Shown: positions 23,325-35,748, counted from the first letter of the stretch. The stretch: DNA of 64,000 bases from Polychytrium aggregatum (GCF_025602895.1 NW_026516345.1:35606-99605); one strand, 5' to 3'. A program made the numbers and translations. Notes: generated by a model from the letters alone, not told the origin.

Positions 23325-24708
23325 TCTCGGAAGGGTCTGCAGACGAGACGCAGGGGCGAGGCGACAGACGGAGCGGCAGCGGAGATGTGGGGACCGGTAG
23401 ACGGCGAGGACGAAGCAGCCCTGCGAATCGAGCGAATCGGGCGACGGGACGGCGGCTGCGAGGAAGGCAAGGGCTATGGAATGCAGCGCCGGAACGGGTA
23501 ATATAGGCCTCGCCAGCGGGCAGATCGAGACAGACGAGGGCAGGGAGAGATGGTGAAAGAAGCGGCCATATAAAGGAAGCGGGTATGTGCCGCGTCATAC
23601 AAGCACGTGAAAACGAGGGCGGCGTTGGCTGACGTAATCGGGCCAATCAGAAAAGGCGGGTCCGCCGCGGTTGGCACATCCAGACAAGGCACGCCGCGGA
23701 AGCGCCAGGGCGGGGCGGGGCTGGTGGGCTGGGAGCCGGAGGCGGCAGATGGGTTGTGGATGCGCTGCGGGTGCACTGCGGATGCACTGCGGATGCGACG
23801 GTGAGGGACGATCGATGCGATACGATGGCAGATGCGATGCGGGGCGATGCGATGCACGGGAGATCAGGGCAGGCCCGCCCCAAAGCGATGGTGGTGGGGG
23901 GGGGAGTGGCCTGTGCAAGGTCTGACGCATCCCGGCGCCGCAGGGGCGATCGAAATGGTCATCGCAGCAACCCCTTTGTGCTTGCTGCTTGGCTGGCTCG
24001 GTGGCAGCACAGGGTGTGATTCGCGGGCCATGCGGGCCATCATGCAGGCCATGCAGGCCACGCAGGTCATCCTCGCATCGAGGAGACAGACAACGCAGCC
24101 GCTCTCTGCTGCTGCCAATCAGCCCTCAGTCATTCCCAGTCAGCCGCCTCCCGCACTTGCGCCGCAGCCGTGTGGACCCTGTTGGCTCAGCGAGGCATGT
24201 GAAATGCAAGGCCACAGGTGCACCAGGCGGGGTCACCCGACCGCAGGATCCAACCACCAACCATTTCCTAGAAGCCATGGGGCCGTCCTCCTGGCCATCT
24301 GACCCGGCGAAGCACATTGCGCCAAGCATCCGTCGTCGTAACCGAATGTGCCGACGAGGCCAGCGTCCGGGAGCCCGTATGGAGCTGCTCGCTGCCGCGC
24401 CAATCGCCCTGCTCGTGTTGCTGGACCGGTGCTGTCCGCGTCTATTGAGTTGAACCATGCGCCTGCCTCTATCTACTGGTACCGTCCACCAGCATTCATT
24501 CGTTCGCACCGCAACCACCTGTCCACGGGGGCAGGGCTGCGCTGGGCCACGGCGTCTGCTGTTCGCCAACGCATGACCTTTGGTGTCTGAGCGAGCCGGG
24601 CCACCGAGCCTGTCGATCCACACAGACACCTGTCCAAGTCCAGCGTGACGAGGGACACGCCGGCTCTTCCACAGGCGTCCGTGTTGGTTTGTGTTTGAGA
24701 GAGGGAGG
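23325..24708. other. Intergenic; SNF1 upstream region
   Basis: 1384 bp without a supported gene. It is rich in short imperfect repeats: GCGGATGCACT-like units near 23757-23800 and CATGCAGGCCATGC-like units near 24027-24066. The left part presumably holds the SNF1 promoter. Confidence 0.5.
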
Positions 24709-26722
24709 CTACTTCCAGATCGTGACCTTTCCGGACGCACTTGCGGACGCCAGCAGCGTGGCATGTGGATGAAACGTATTCACCGCCGGGATCGCCGTGA
24801 CGTTCTCGGCATCAAACAGCGACGCAATCCGCCGCCCCGCCTGTCCAGAGTAGACGTCGACCCCACGGCTCATGTTGCCGATGAAAAAGAGGCCTGTGCT
24901 GTGTGCGGGGGCGTCTCGCCAGGTCGCCTTGAACTTTTGGATCCATCGTCCTGGAGCAAGTGCAGAGCGGTACGTCAGCAAGAGCGTCTGCGTCTGCTCA
25001 TGCAATCAACCATGGTGGCGCGACGGAGATCGACCACAGAGCCATATCGCACGGACACCTGGCTCCGCGATCCGACCAGAGCGATCGCAAATCGGCAAGG
25101 CTTTGGGCCGCGCCGCTCACCTGTGTTGTTATCGTGTCGAATCGTGATGCGGTGGCATTTGGCGGGGTCGCTCGCATTCTTCCACAGCCCCAGGGTGTCG
25201 TCAAAAGATGTCGACACAATGTCGTTCCCAGCCGGGTCCCAGTACGCCGAGTTGACGGACTTGGAGTGCTCAAACACCTGAAGAGCCTCGACCAGATCCT
25301 CTGCCGGCTCCTTCGAGCCGCGCCTGAGCTTACGGGCATCGAAGATCTTGAGGGTGCGCTCGAGTCCGCTCACCAGAAGCAGGTTGGCGTTCCGCGGCGA
25401 CACATGGATCGTGTTGAGCTTCTTGTCGCTGAAAGCATAGAGCGTCGGAGCACCCGGCTCTCGTCGGTCGAACCGCCCGACGTTTCCAGAGCTGCAGGTG
25501 AACCAGCAAGCGTCCGCATCAAGACCAAAGTCGAAGGACGTCACCGCTTCTTCTGTCGGATGGACACACACCTAGAGTCCAATAGTGGAGCGGAGCATCG
25601 GGCCGGCCGTTAATGCGCATGACCAACGCTTCCGCCAAGCGGACTTGCTCGGCTCGGATGCAAGTCGCTCGGAATTGGATATCTCATTCATGTCCTGCTG
25701 CCTCCTCTCGATCGCACACACCACCACAGCAGCAGCAGCAGCAGCAGCAGCGATCCCGACGGCCTTACCTCTTCAAACACCTGCGCCTCCACATCCATGC
25801 ATCGGATCGACCCATCGTACGACGATGTGTAGAACTTTTTGCTGTCGCCGACTTTGTAGGCCACCTTGGATATCGGCGACCGGTGCGGCTTGAAGTGGTA
25901 GACGATTGGCGTGAGCTCATCCTCTTGGTCACGGAGCTTTTCGTTCTGCTCAAGCGCATCCTGGACGTCCCAGAAGGCGAGCGTGCCAGACTTATCGCCG
26001 CATGCCAGGACGAGCTTGTGCTTGGATGGGTGGAACTCGGCTGCCGTGATGGTCTCGTTGCAGATCTTGACGTATGGGAACTGAGCCTTGAGCCGCCGGA
26101 TCTCGTCAAACTCCTCGAGGTCCTTGGCATCGGGCACCCCGGCGCCGCCGTCCTCCGCTTTGTCGTCGTCGTCGTTGTCATTTTCCGAATCGACGACAGT
26201 GACTTCGTCGTCACGATCTCCGCTCACTTGCGACGAGCTGGGGTGCTTACGAGGATGGTGCGGCATCCCGATGCCGTGATCAAGACGGCTGAGGGACCCC
26301 AGGAACAGCCGCTTGCGTGCAAGAGCATCACTCTCGCCGCCGCCGGCATCGTCGTCGTCCTGTGTTTGATCGCTGTCCTCGTCGTCGATCAAGCTGATGC
26401 GCCCTGCTCGGCGAGCCCGAGACGCCCGTGCTCTGCTGGCCTCCTGGAGCTCGATCTTGGCCAGCAGCTTGGACCCTTCCACATCTGCTGGCTTGTGGCC
26501 GCGAGTGCGAAGCGAGAATCGGGTCGGGACCGCTGGGGCGGTGGCGGGCTTGGGTGTGCTTGAGGAAGGCCGCTTGCGCTTGACGGGCGTCGCATGGGTT
26601 GCCGAGGCAGCGCTGCCGAGGGACGTCGGCCCGCTGACCAGTCCGAGCTTGAGCAGGATCTCCTGGTTCTTCTCGATGTTCCGAAGGCGCTCGAGCTCGT
26701 ATTCGGAGAGTTGGTTGTCCAT
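24709..26722 (-). CDS. CMR1: CMR1/WDR76-type WD40 DNA-damage protein
   Basis: Exons 26722-25769, 25571-25121 and 24950-24709 encode 548 residues. The N-terminus (LSEYELERLRNIEKNQEIL) matches CMR1/WDR76, and an acidic Ser/Asp-rich linker with basic clusters precedes the propeller. WD repeats are visible: AAEFHPSKHKLVLACGDK, SPISKVAYKVGDSKKFYTSS, SVNSAYWDPAGNDIVSTSFD and ending HATLLASASASGKVTIWK. Family members bind damaged or replicating DNA and take part in protein quality control in the nucleus. ATG at 26722 is chosen because the frame upstream has no ATG. The first intron contains a short CAG repeat. Confidence 0.88.
25727..25750 (+). repeat. CAG trinucleotide repeat (8 units) in CMR1 intron 1
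   Basis: Eight tandem CAG units lie just inside the first intron of the minus-strand CMR1 gene, about 20 bp from its donor site. On the transcribed strand they read CTG. Confidence 0.9.
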
Positions 26723-27257
26723 CCTGGGCAAACTGAGCTGGGCCTGGATCGCACGGGTGCTGTTGGTGCTGTTGGTGCTGTTGGTGATATTGGTGCCACT
26801 GGTGGTCGCTGGGAGAGAACCGAGGGTACGGAAAGCTGCTGCAACTTGATCAGCCGAGGCGATGTCGGAGCAACAGCATCCAATGCCACAGCGGCCAGCC
26901 TCGAGAATCCCAGGCGGTGCGAAGCGGCGGGACAGAAGCGGCGGCTGCGCAGTTGCGGAAAATCCGTCTGCCTGTGAGAACGATGTGGTGGTGGTGGTGG
27001 TGGTGCTGCTTGGGCCTCAGCAATCTGGAACGGACATGCCGATGCAACTGCCCAGCAAGCGCAAGCGAGAGGGACTGGCGGACGAGGTGCACTTGAAGCT
27101 GGCATCGCACGTCTGATGTCGCTGTTCCCGCACAACACCGGATCTAGCGTAGTATATTCACGACTGCCTGGAAGGTGATTGTCCGGGCTCTGGTGCCGTG
27201 GCTCTGTCGACACAATCGCCTTATGGGCATGTGTGCGTGTATGAGAGAAAGTCATGT
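26723..27257. other. Intergenic between CMR1 and MYCBP
   Basis: 535 bp containing a TTGGTGCTG repeat near 26760-26790 and a GGT run near 26989-27004. A plus-strand frame here is low-complexity and was not accepted as a gene. Confidence 0.5.
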
Positions 27258-28447
27258 CTAAGAAGCCGGGGCGTCGGTCGGAGCAGTGGCGCCTGTCGCA
27301 GCATTCGGGTCTTGAGGAGGGATCTTTTGGGTTGTCGCCCCCCCCCGCGTATCCACGGCACGAACGAGACACGGGTTTGGGTCAAAGATGAGTACCTCTG
27401 CTGCAAAAGAAGCAACAGCGCGCACCGGCATGCGATCGAATGTGTTGCATCGTACCTGTGCAGTCAGTTCGTCGAGCCGCTGCTGCAGCTCCTCGACCTT
27501 GCGCTTCAGCTCGTCGTTCTCGGCGCGCAGGGCCTCGACATCGACATCCGATGGCCCGCCGAGGAATTGCTTGATAAAGCTGTCCCACAGGGCACATCCA
27601 GCAGCGAGTGAGTCAATCAGCAGGATGAGTGCGGATGGTGGCATTCCCCTTCACCCTGTGAGTCCCGAGTGGAGATTCCCGAGGGCGATGGGAGAGGACG
27701 CGAGGCATCGATGAAGAGAGCGAGTGGGGGATCAATGGCGATGGTTGTTCTTACTCGATGGGGCTCTCTGGCTTCTCGGGCTCCTCGTAGAGTCCAACCA
27801 GGACTGAGACAGACAAGCAGGAGCGGTGTCAGTGCGCTGGAGGAGTGGCGGCGCGCAACGCCAAAGGCTTGGTGGGATAAGAGCATCGACAACAGGCGAA
27901 TGCCCTACGGCCGAGGACAACCGAGCATCCCCAGCATGTCGCCAGTGCAGTTTGTGGGCTGCTTTCTCGTCTTCGTCAGGACCCAATATGAAGCATCCTC
28001 CAAGTCGTGGTCGGCTTCGTTACTATCACCTGCTCCACTCCCTTTCTCTCTCTCTCTCTCTCTCTCGTCGGCATGACCAACCTTTAGTCAGGGCATCAAT
28101 GATGCCGTTCTTTTCCAGGTACTTGCGAAAGTCATCCTTCTTTTGGTCGACGGCCTGGACCAGGGCGTCCCCGGGGAGATAATGCTCACGATCGTTACTG
28201 ACGAATCGCCCTCTTTCTCCTCGAGATGCAGGAGAAATGACGGACGAGCAGCGGGAGGAATCGGTTCGCAGCCCAACGGGACGCGCACGGGATGGACATT
28301 GACGACAATCTCGGCATCCCGAGGACCCAGGGCCCAACAAACGAGCAGGAGAACCAGGGCAGGGAGAGAGGAGCAGTGGGCGGGTTGCACCCGGGCCGCG
28401 AAGAGCCGTTGGCTCGGACAGGCTTTGAGGCGCACCTGGTAGCTCAT
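27258..28447 (-). CDS. MYCBP: MYCBP/AMY-1 family protein (FAP174-like)
   Basis: Five exons keep phase: 28447-28436 (only MSYQ), 28154-28082, 27803-27755, 27579-27456 and 27323-27258. They encode 107 residues, against 103 in human. Conserved blocks are FRKYLEKNGIIDALTK-VLVGLYEEPEKP, DFIKQFLGG and a C-terminal coiled coil (LRAENDELKRKVEELQQRL). In animals the protein binds MYC and AKAPs. In Chlamydomonas the orthologue FAP174 belongs to the ciliary central pair, so a flagellar role is the more likely one in a zoosporic fungus (inference). Intron 2 contains a CT dinucleotide run. The first coding exon is 12 nt. Confidence 0.9.
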
Positions 28448-28521
28448 GTCTGGATGGAAAGGTGTTTGTGTGTGTGGAGTAGAGTCCTAAATCAGGCGGT
28501 TGGCGACAGACGCTGAATGCA

Positions 28522-28576
<55 letters not shown>

Positions 28577-29324
28577 AGGATGGCGGTGGAGATGAAGCAA
28601 CGGGTGGATGGAGATGAGGAGGTTGGCTGGGCGGGTTGCCATGAACAACAAGGCCGAGAGCGGGCGCGAAGCCCGCTCTCGCCGAGAACGAGGACGGGCG
28701 ACGACGCAGGCGAGGACGGGAGAGAGACCTGGGGTGGTGTGCTCAAAGCGAGATCATATTCAAGAGGAAGACACAATCTATGGCCGCGATGGCGGAGCAA
28801 GCAGTTTCTGGAAATGTGAGGGGGGGGGATGCCGGCGACGATGGCGAGCTGGCGATGCGCATGAAATGTTGGATGCGGTTGTTGTTGTTGTTTTTGAAAG
28901 CAGCCATGAGGATGGCAAGGTGTGAAAGGAAAGCCAAAAAAAGAGTCGGAGGCGACTTGGTACCACTCATGGAAAGAATACTCCAAATAAGATAGTGAAT
29001 ATCGATGAAGGTCATGCAAGGGCGTCGGGATGGACAGTCAGAGAGAATCGGTATACGGGCAGAGGCCACGAAATGCAAGGCGAGGCTATGGTGTAAACAC
29101 CGAGGCCGCCATGGAAGAAAAATGCATGAGAGAGAGAGTCAATCGCGCTTGGCCCGGAGGTACTTCTGGTACAGCAAAAAACAGAATGTGGGAGACAAAG
29201 GGGAAAGCAGGCAAGTGGTAAAAGTGCAGCATGAGCGTCAGCAAACGCTGTGCCAGCCAGCACGCAGGCCGAAGCTAACGATTCACCGATAAGTGGGTGG
29301 AGGGGACTTTGCGGCTCCAGTAGC
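28448..29324. other. Intergenic with a long CTG repeat
   Basis: 877 bp between the MYCBP start and the F-box gene stop. Apart from the trinucleotide array at 28525-28575 and a G8 run near 28821, nothing was recognised. Confidence 0.6.
28525..28575 (+). repeat. GCT/CTG trinucleotide array, about 17 units
   Basis: An uninterrupted GCT array about 80 bp upstream of the MYCBP start codon (gene on the minus strand, where it reads AGC). It lies in the presumed promoter or 5' leader. Confidence 0.92.
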
Positions 29325-31150
29325 TCAGACCGACCACGACAGCACCGCCTTGATGCCGCGGCACTCCACAGCCACCCGAATCCTATCCAGGATCCGGACA
29401 AGCGCCAGGGCTCCTCCGCGGCGGTGACTGGGGCAGCCAGTCACGATGCGATTCTGATACTGGTTGGTCACCCAGGTGCTGTCTGGGGTCTTCCGAAGCG
29501 ACCGCGGGTCAAAATCTGCCCGCCCCAGAGAGCCATCGGACTTGTAGTATGTGCTGTACGAGACCATGTACGTGAACGACTTGATGCGAGGGGCCGCCAG
29601 GAGGAGCGACTCGATGTGATCGACGTAGAGACCGTCCGCGTGCTTGGTCGCGCGCAGGTCGATGGTCAGAGACTCCAGGGATATCAGGTTCGAGAGGCCG
29701 ATGCAGACCGCCTCCAGGCCAGTCGGGCCGAGCGGATAGGCGAGGAGCTCGGTCGCACGGGTCGAGTTCATCGACTGGCGGATCGAGGAGTAGCGCCAGC
29801 CGCCCTCGTTGTACATCAGAGAGTCGTCGAAGTGCGAGATACGCAGATGGTGCAGGCGATCCGAAAACTGGGCAACATGGGCGGCAAACTCTTGGCAGTG
29901 GCGGGTGTTGGTGTTGACCTCGAGGCTCTCGAGCGACGGCCACCCGTCAAGAATCAGAGACATGGTCTAGCGGGAAGGAGAAGATGGAAAGCAGTCAGCA
30001 AGGCTATAGCTGAGGGATGGGAGCTATAACGGAGGTAGCTCGCTTTGTTTCGTTTGCGATGGCGACATTGATACGGCGAGCTGCAGAGGCGTACCTTGAT
30101 GCTGGGTCCGTCGCCCTGGAGATCACGATAGTGCTGCACGCCGCCGCACGACGACGTCAAAAGCATCAGCGTTCCGTCGTCGACATAGGCGCTATTTTTG
30201 GTGCTCAGCAGCGAAATCTTGCGGAGGCTGTGCGAGTGCTGGGCGAAGCTTGAGAAGAAAAAGTGCGAGTCCGCAAAGACAGTATCGCCGTTTTCAGCGA
30301 CCACGAGCTCGTTGAGCTGGCTGCCGCACTTTTGCAACAGGCCCTCGACCGCCTGTGACGGGGAGAACAGAGAGCAGTTGGCGTCAGGAATGCGTGAGCA
30401 AAGAAGGCTATGCCGGTGGCGTTGTGGACGAGCAGCGCCGCCGTCTTACCTGGTAGAACATGGTGTGGAAGGTGTTTTCGATCTCATATCCCGGAATCAG
30501 CGTGTATGACACAAAGGTGATCCTGCAGTCCGAGGAAAGTGAAAGGAGAAGCTGTGAGTGGGCGGCGAGATGAGGCAGGGTTGGAGAGCGGGAAGCGGCA
30601 GAGTGTGATGGAAAGCCAACGCAAATCAAGTGGATCAAGTGCGGCTTGAGGGTTACTCACTTTTCGAACGAGAGCGATCGGATGGCTGATGCACGAGGCA
30701 GAAGGGCATGGTTCATGAAGGCGATGGCGACGGGCACGGAGCCGCTGACTCTGATATGGCGCCAGAGGTCGGGATGGTTGACGAGCGCACGGAACTGGCG
30801 AGAGAGTCTGCGAGGCCGTGGATGGTGCGACAACCAGGGGGATCAGGGCTGGGCAGCTGTGCTGGGTTGCACCGCTTCATGGCGGACATGCAACGCCGTT
30901 CGGGCTCGTGGATGCGATGCGGTTGGCCGAAGCGTTACCTGGCCAGCGACACCAGCTTGGTGCCTCCGACAAACTTGAGGATGTGGAGCAAGCAGTCGTC
31001 GTTGAGCGACTGAAGCGTCAGATACTCGCGGGTCATGGCACAGGAAGGATTTGCGGGGACTTTGGGCGGCCGAGCGATCGGACGTCGACGAGGGCAGGAG
31101 GCGAGGCCCAACATGGCATTTTCATCCAGGACCGAGGGCGAGGGCGACAT
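29325..31150 (-). CDS. F-box protein with LRR-like C-terminal region
   Basis: Five exons keep phase: 31150-30939, 30807-30661, 30522-30450, 30352-30095 and 29966-29325, giving 443 residues. The F-box is LQSLNDDCLLHILKFVGG-TKLVSLARLSRQFRALVNHPDLWRHI, here cited in two parts across intron 1. Downstream there are leucine-rich segments spaced like degenerate LRRs (LHHLRISHFDD, LISLESLTIDLRAT, IKSFTYMVSYS). F-box proteins recruit substrates to SCF ubiquitin ligases through Skp1. The substrate cannot be told from the sequence. Initiation could also be at ATG 31036, 38 codons later. Confidence 0.8.
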
Positions 31151-33449
31151 GAACGGCGGGAGTGATACCGGGAATATATAGGGCACACGAGGGTGAGCGA
31201 AACGACAGAGAGCCGGAGGGGGATGGTGCAGGCGGGTCACAGGGCAATGGTGGAGAAGCTATAGCCGGCCAAGTGTGTGCGGGTTGCCACACTCAACACA
31301 ACTGTTGGCGGAACTAGTGGCCACTAGCAGCGATTCAACAACGGCCATCCAGCACGGATCCAGCACGGATCCAGCTGATCAATCAAGATAGAAAACTCGC
31401 GGGAGTGACTCACAGGGCGCAAAGCGCTCTGTTGCGACGGGGGCTGGAGATTAGAGCCGCCTGGGTGTGGTCTCGGGCCGGTGCTTGCCGGCTGGAGCTG
31501 CTGGCTCGCTGGCTCGCTGGCCTGCCGGGGTGCACCGGACAGGCGATAAGCGCTTGCAGAGAGCCGGCGCCGATCGAAGACGGGGAGAGCTCTATCTCCG
31601 AGGACAGCACCGGAGGCGGCAGCGGGAGCGGGAGCGGGCATGTGAAGAAGCTGTACCTGAGAGGCGGGGAAACAGCAGCGCTGCTGTTGGTTGGTTGCAG
31701 TTGATGCTATTGCTGCTATTGCTGCTGGCTAGCAGGCGGATTGGATAGGCCAGACGGCGAAGAGGATCGTGGAAGAGACTGATGGAGTCGACCGAGAGCG
31801 ACAGCAGCAGCAGGAGCAGCAGATTTATGACGGCCGGTGCCCCGTCCAAAGGCCTGGGCGTTTGGCAGGGCAATGCGGGAAGGGCGCGGGAGGAGGGGTG
31901 GTCATGGCCGGGCGCCTTGCCGGACGCCTTGCCGGACTGCCTGCCGGACTGCCTGCCGGACTGCCTGCCGGCACGCACGGGCGCGGTTGGACGGGCGCGA
32001 TTGGACGGGCGCCGGGACAAGGGCCGGGGCGAGAGGGGGCCTCGCTCTCGGTCGGGTGTGTCGGTGTGCGCTGGCGTGCGCTGTCGGCGGTTGGCTGCGC
32101 TCACTCTGACTGCGCGTGACGCCGTCTCGCCCCTGCTCTCGCGCTGCTCTCGCCCGCTCTCGGCCCCCGGCCCTCTCTCTCCCCCACACCCGCACCCACG
32201 CCACGCGTCTCCCCACCAATAGGAATCGCCACCGGGATCGCTGGGCGTTTGTGCGCGCCGCTGCCCCGCGCCGCCGTCCGCAATGGGCGTGTTTTTTCTC
32301 TCGCTGGCCGCAACGTGGCTGGCTGGCCTGCGTCGCGTGCGGGTCCATTCGAGGCCTGCTTGACCCTGGACAGATCGCAGATGAGCCACCGCAACAACGA
32401 TCGAGGCCAACCACATCAGCGACATCAGCGACATCAGGACCGAGTGGGGCGGTCGATGGCAAGGATAACGCTGGATCGCATCCTGAGGCCTCGTGCGCAT
32501 CTGGTCCCAGGCCGCGGGTCGCGCCTGCTTGGTCTCATGCTCCACCATGCGACAACACAGCAGCCGGGGCCAGTGTATCTGCGGGTGGTCCATCACATGA
32601 AGATTATATTAATGTCATGGCCAGGGAACAACCGCGGTTGCTGCAGGCCCACCGCCATCGTCGCAGACCATCATCGTCACGACCATCGCGCCGGCCTCTG
32701 CGTCTGCATCAGGCAATCTCGGCTACTGTTCCCGTCGGCGTGTTGCTCCGTTTGGTGAGCTCGCGCCTCAGTTCGCTGCCGATCAGATCTGCCAATCAGC
32801 CTTCGCACCATTGTCGTGGTCGTCCTCTGGGTCTGTGCCTCGATCGGCTTGACGCATCCTGGCCGAGGGCGCTCGTCATATCTCTCGGCGCTCGTCATAT
32901 CCGCCGTTCTCGTCATATCAACAGCCTCTGAGTGGCCACTCGCTCCTCGCACTCAATCTGGACTGCTCGGGAATCATATCTTTGGCCCCTCCCCGAGCTC
33001 CTACGACGTCGCTGATCGGCCCTGGCCAGTGCGAGTTTTGGCGGATGCCCAGCACATCCCCTTGCCTGCTTCTACTTATCGAACATACCCTGATCGCGAT
33101 GAGCAACTGTGACGCACTCGCAGACAATAAACAGGAGACGACGTCGTCCTGCCGACGTAGCGCCCAGGTGATTGACATATATCGCTGTTGAGCGTCGAGA
33201 TGGGAGGGGTATAAAGTCAAGGGACGCTCTTGAAGCAGGGCACCACCACCATCTTGCTTCGGCAGTTTTTCAGCCTCGCCCGGTACCTCCTTGGCCGGCT
33301 TGCTCCTACAACCGCGCAGCCTCGGATAGCCGACTCCTCGAGATAGCCCTCTCCGCTTTATTGTCACGTTGCGGACACCTGCCTTTTGTTGAGCAGCCTT
33401 TCGGCCCTTTAATCCGCTCCTTCCCGCTTTCTGTGCTTCCGTCTCGACC
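31151..33449. other. Long intergenic region with minisatellite and promoter motifs
   Basis: 2299 bp between two divergent genes. It has a 12-bp repeat (ACTGCCTGCCGG) at about 31920-31972 and three exact copies of CTCGTCATAT at 32872, 32891 and 32909. Long open frames exist on both strands but consist of Arg/Pro/Ser/Ala low-complexity sequence. No gene is supported. Confidence 0.5.
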
Positions 33450-35748
33450 ATGGCTGCCGGAGTAGTGCCCTATTGGGTGGTCAACATCCCAAAGTTCTTT
33501 GTTGTCATCTTCTTCTCCATGTTTGCTCTCTTTGCCGGCTACACTCACAGAAATGTGGTCTCGGTCACCAAGCATGACATGGCCGGTCAAGCTTCCCCAC
33601 CCTGGAACCTCAACATGGTGAGCGCCTGTTTTCTTCGTGGGAACGACCGGCGGCACCACCCATTCGCGTTTGGTTCTTTGGCTGCGACCCCTTGCCCCGA
33701 GCCATGGAAGGATACTAACGATATCGTATTTGCCATCGGTCTCTTTGGTTATCGATGATTCTGCCTCCAGATCGCTCAGTATGTCGCGGCTTACTATTAC
33801 GGATACATCATCTTCCAGCTCGTAAGTCGCTGCTGTCTGTTTGGGTTGCCTCATAACTGTGGTAGCGTATCATGCCATGGCAAATGCGAAATCTGCGCTG
33901 GCAGTGGGCATAGGCTCTGCTGAGAGTGTTTGCCCCAGCAATTTATCAGCTCTCTCACCAATCTCTGCCCAATCTCAGGTCATTGGAATCCTTTGCATGC
34001 GATACGGAGCCAAGTGGATCCTGGGCATTGGACTCTTGATGTCCTCAGTCTTTACCCTGATTATCCCATCCCTTGGACAAAACTATGCCGGCCTCATAGT
34101 GACCCGTGAGTTTAGATTCTGCACCACCTGCACCACCTGCACCACCTGCACCACCTGCACCACCTGCACCACCTGCACCACCTGCACCACCTGCACCACC
34201 TGCACCACCTGCACCACCTGCACCACCTGCACCACCTGCACCATGGATGTGAATCTAATTGTCGTTCTCCTCGCAATCAGGCATTGTCACTGGCCTCTTC
34301 CAGGGCGCTGCCATCCCCGGCACCACGGCGCTTTATGCCCAGTGGATCCCGGCTGAAGCATATTCTATCGCCACGGGCATCCAGTACTCCGGCATGTACA
34401 TTGGAACGGCCTGCGTCAATGGTCTCTCCACCATGATCGGAGCCAACCTCGGTGGCTGGCGTGGCGACTACTATGTCTGGGGTATCCTTGGCCTGGTGTG
34501 GTTCGTCACCTACATTTTCTGTATCCAGTCCTTCCCCAACCCGAACGATGCCCACGTTCGCCATATTGATCACGACGAGCACCACGACCCCGTGGCCACC
34601 CGGTCCAACTCGGTCCACACGGGCGTCAACGTCAGCAACCTTGGTCACGATTCCAATCCCCACCAACACCATGGCAATGGCCACCCTGAGATCGGTCACT
34701 CGCTCGGCGACCATGATCATGATCACGATCACGCGCACACTCGCACGAGTGAAAGCCAAAAGATGCTGCAGAACCACCACGACACCCATGGCCTACACCG
34801 CCCTCCCGTCTCCAGCCTTTCCTGGGGACAGATCTTCACTCTCTATGCCCACTTCCTACGGACCCCAAGCTGCCTGGTCTTCTACTGTGTCCATTTCTGC
34901 TCAAACTGGTCCATGTATCTGCTGATGGGCTATGCCACGACCTTTCTCTCGACCGTCCTGGGTCTTGATGCTGATACCACGAGTCTCTTTGGCTTCCTGC
35001 CCTATGTGTTCCTGTGGGTTGTCCTCATGGTTTCTTCGCTCGCTGCGGATGCTGTTATCAAGAAAAAGTACTTTTCCGTCACCAACGTTCGTAAATTCTT
35101 GGTTTGCCTCGGATTCTTTGGCCCAGGTGAGTCACTGACACTGGCCAAGTTGCAAGGAAGCGCAAGGCCCATTGGACTTGGCCGAGAATCGAGCGTCTCC
35201 TGCTGCAGGCCCGAGCTCTTGACGGCAGTGCATCTCACCGTGTGCATCATGGACCGCATTGACGATTGCTCAATAACTAGTATGGCTCATCTTGCTTTAT
35301 ACCAACAGCACTATGCATGGTTGGAATCACCCAGGCCAAGACGACTGTCGCCGGCTCAGCCTTCTTCATCTGCGCCATCACCCTCTCCGGAGCCGCCATC
35401 CCCGGATTCTTCCCCATGGCCCTTGACATTGGTGGCGAGGTTGGCGGCTTGGTCATAGCCGTCTCCAACACCATCGCCACCATCCCAGGCATCGCCGCTC
35501 CGTTGACCCAAGGCGCTCTGACCCAGGCCGGCGGCTGTGTCAACGCCTACCCCGAGTCCGCATCGTGTGTGGCGGCTTGGCAGACAGTCTTTTACATTGC
35601 CATCGCCGTCTACGCCGTGGGAGGCACTGTATGCCTCTTCTTTGCGTCCTGTGAGCGCAAAGACTTTTTGTCCACGCTGCACTTTGACCATCCCATCTCT
35701 GATGACCATCACGATACCTCGAATGCACAAGCTGTCCGTGGAAAATAA
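33450..35748 (+). CDS. MFS transporter, SLC17-like anion carrier with His-rich loop
   Basis: Exons 33450-33617, 33771-33821, 33979-34105, 34281-35126 and 35309-35748 encode 543 residues. About 12 hydrophobic segments are present. The SLC17/ACS signature is TRIVTGLFQGAAIPGTTALY followed by QWIPAEAYSIATGIQYSG and WGILGLVWF. The middle loop between the two six-helix halves is about 90 residues long and packed with His and Asp (HIDHDEHHD, HQHHGNGH, DHDHDHDHAH). SLC17 proteins carry organic or inorganic anions, often proton- or sodium-coupled; substrate here is unknown. The His loop resembles the metal-binding loops of zinc transporters. Intron 3 contains a 9-bp minisatellite. Confidence 0.85.
34119..34242 (+). 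repeat. 9-bp minisatellite in an SLC17-like gene intron
   Basis: About 13 perfect tandem copies of a CACCACCTG-type unit fill most of intron 3 (34106-34280) of the transporter gene. They contain no spacers, so this is not a CRISPR array. Confidence 0.93.

Noticed and set aside
26389-27372. 327-residue minus-strand frame between CMR1 and MYCBP
   Set aside because: It overlaps the CMR1 N-terminal exon in another frame and is Arg/Pro/Ser low-complexity sequence.
31592-32596. 334-residue minus-strand and 271-residue plus-strand frames in the 31.2-33.4 kb gap
   Set aside because: Both are rich in Arg, Ala, Ser and Pro with repeats, as expected of GC-rich non-coding DNA; neither has conserved motifs.
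34119-34242. CRISPR-like regularly repeated array
   Set aside because: Units are 9 bp and directly adjacent without unique spacers, inside an intron of a eukaryotic gene. It is a minisatellite.
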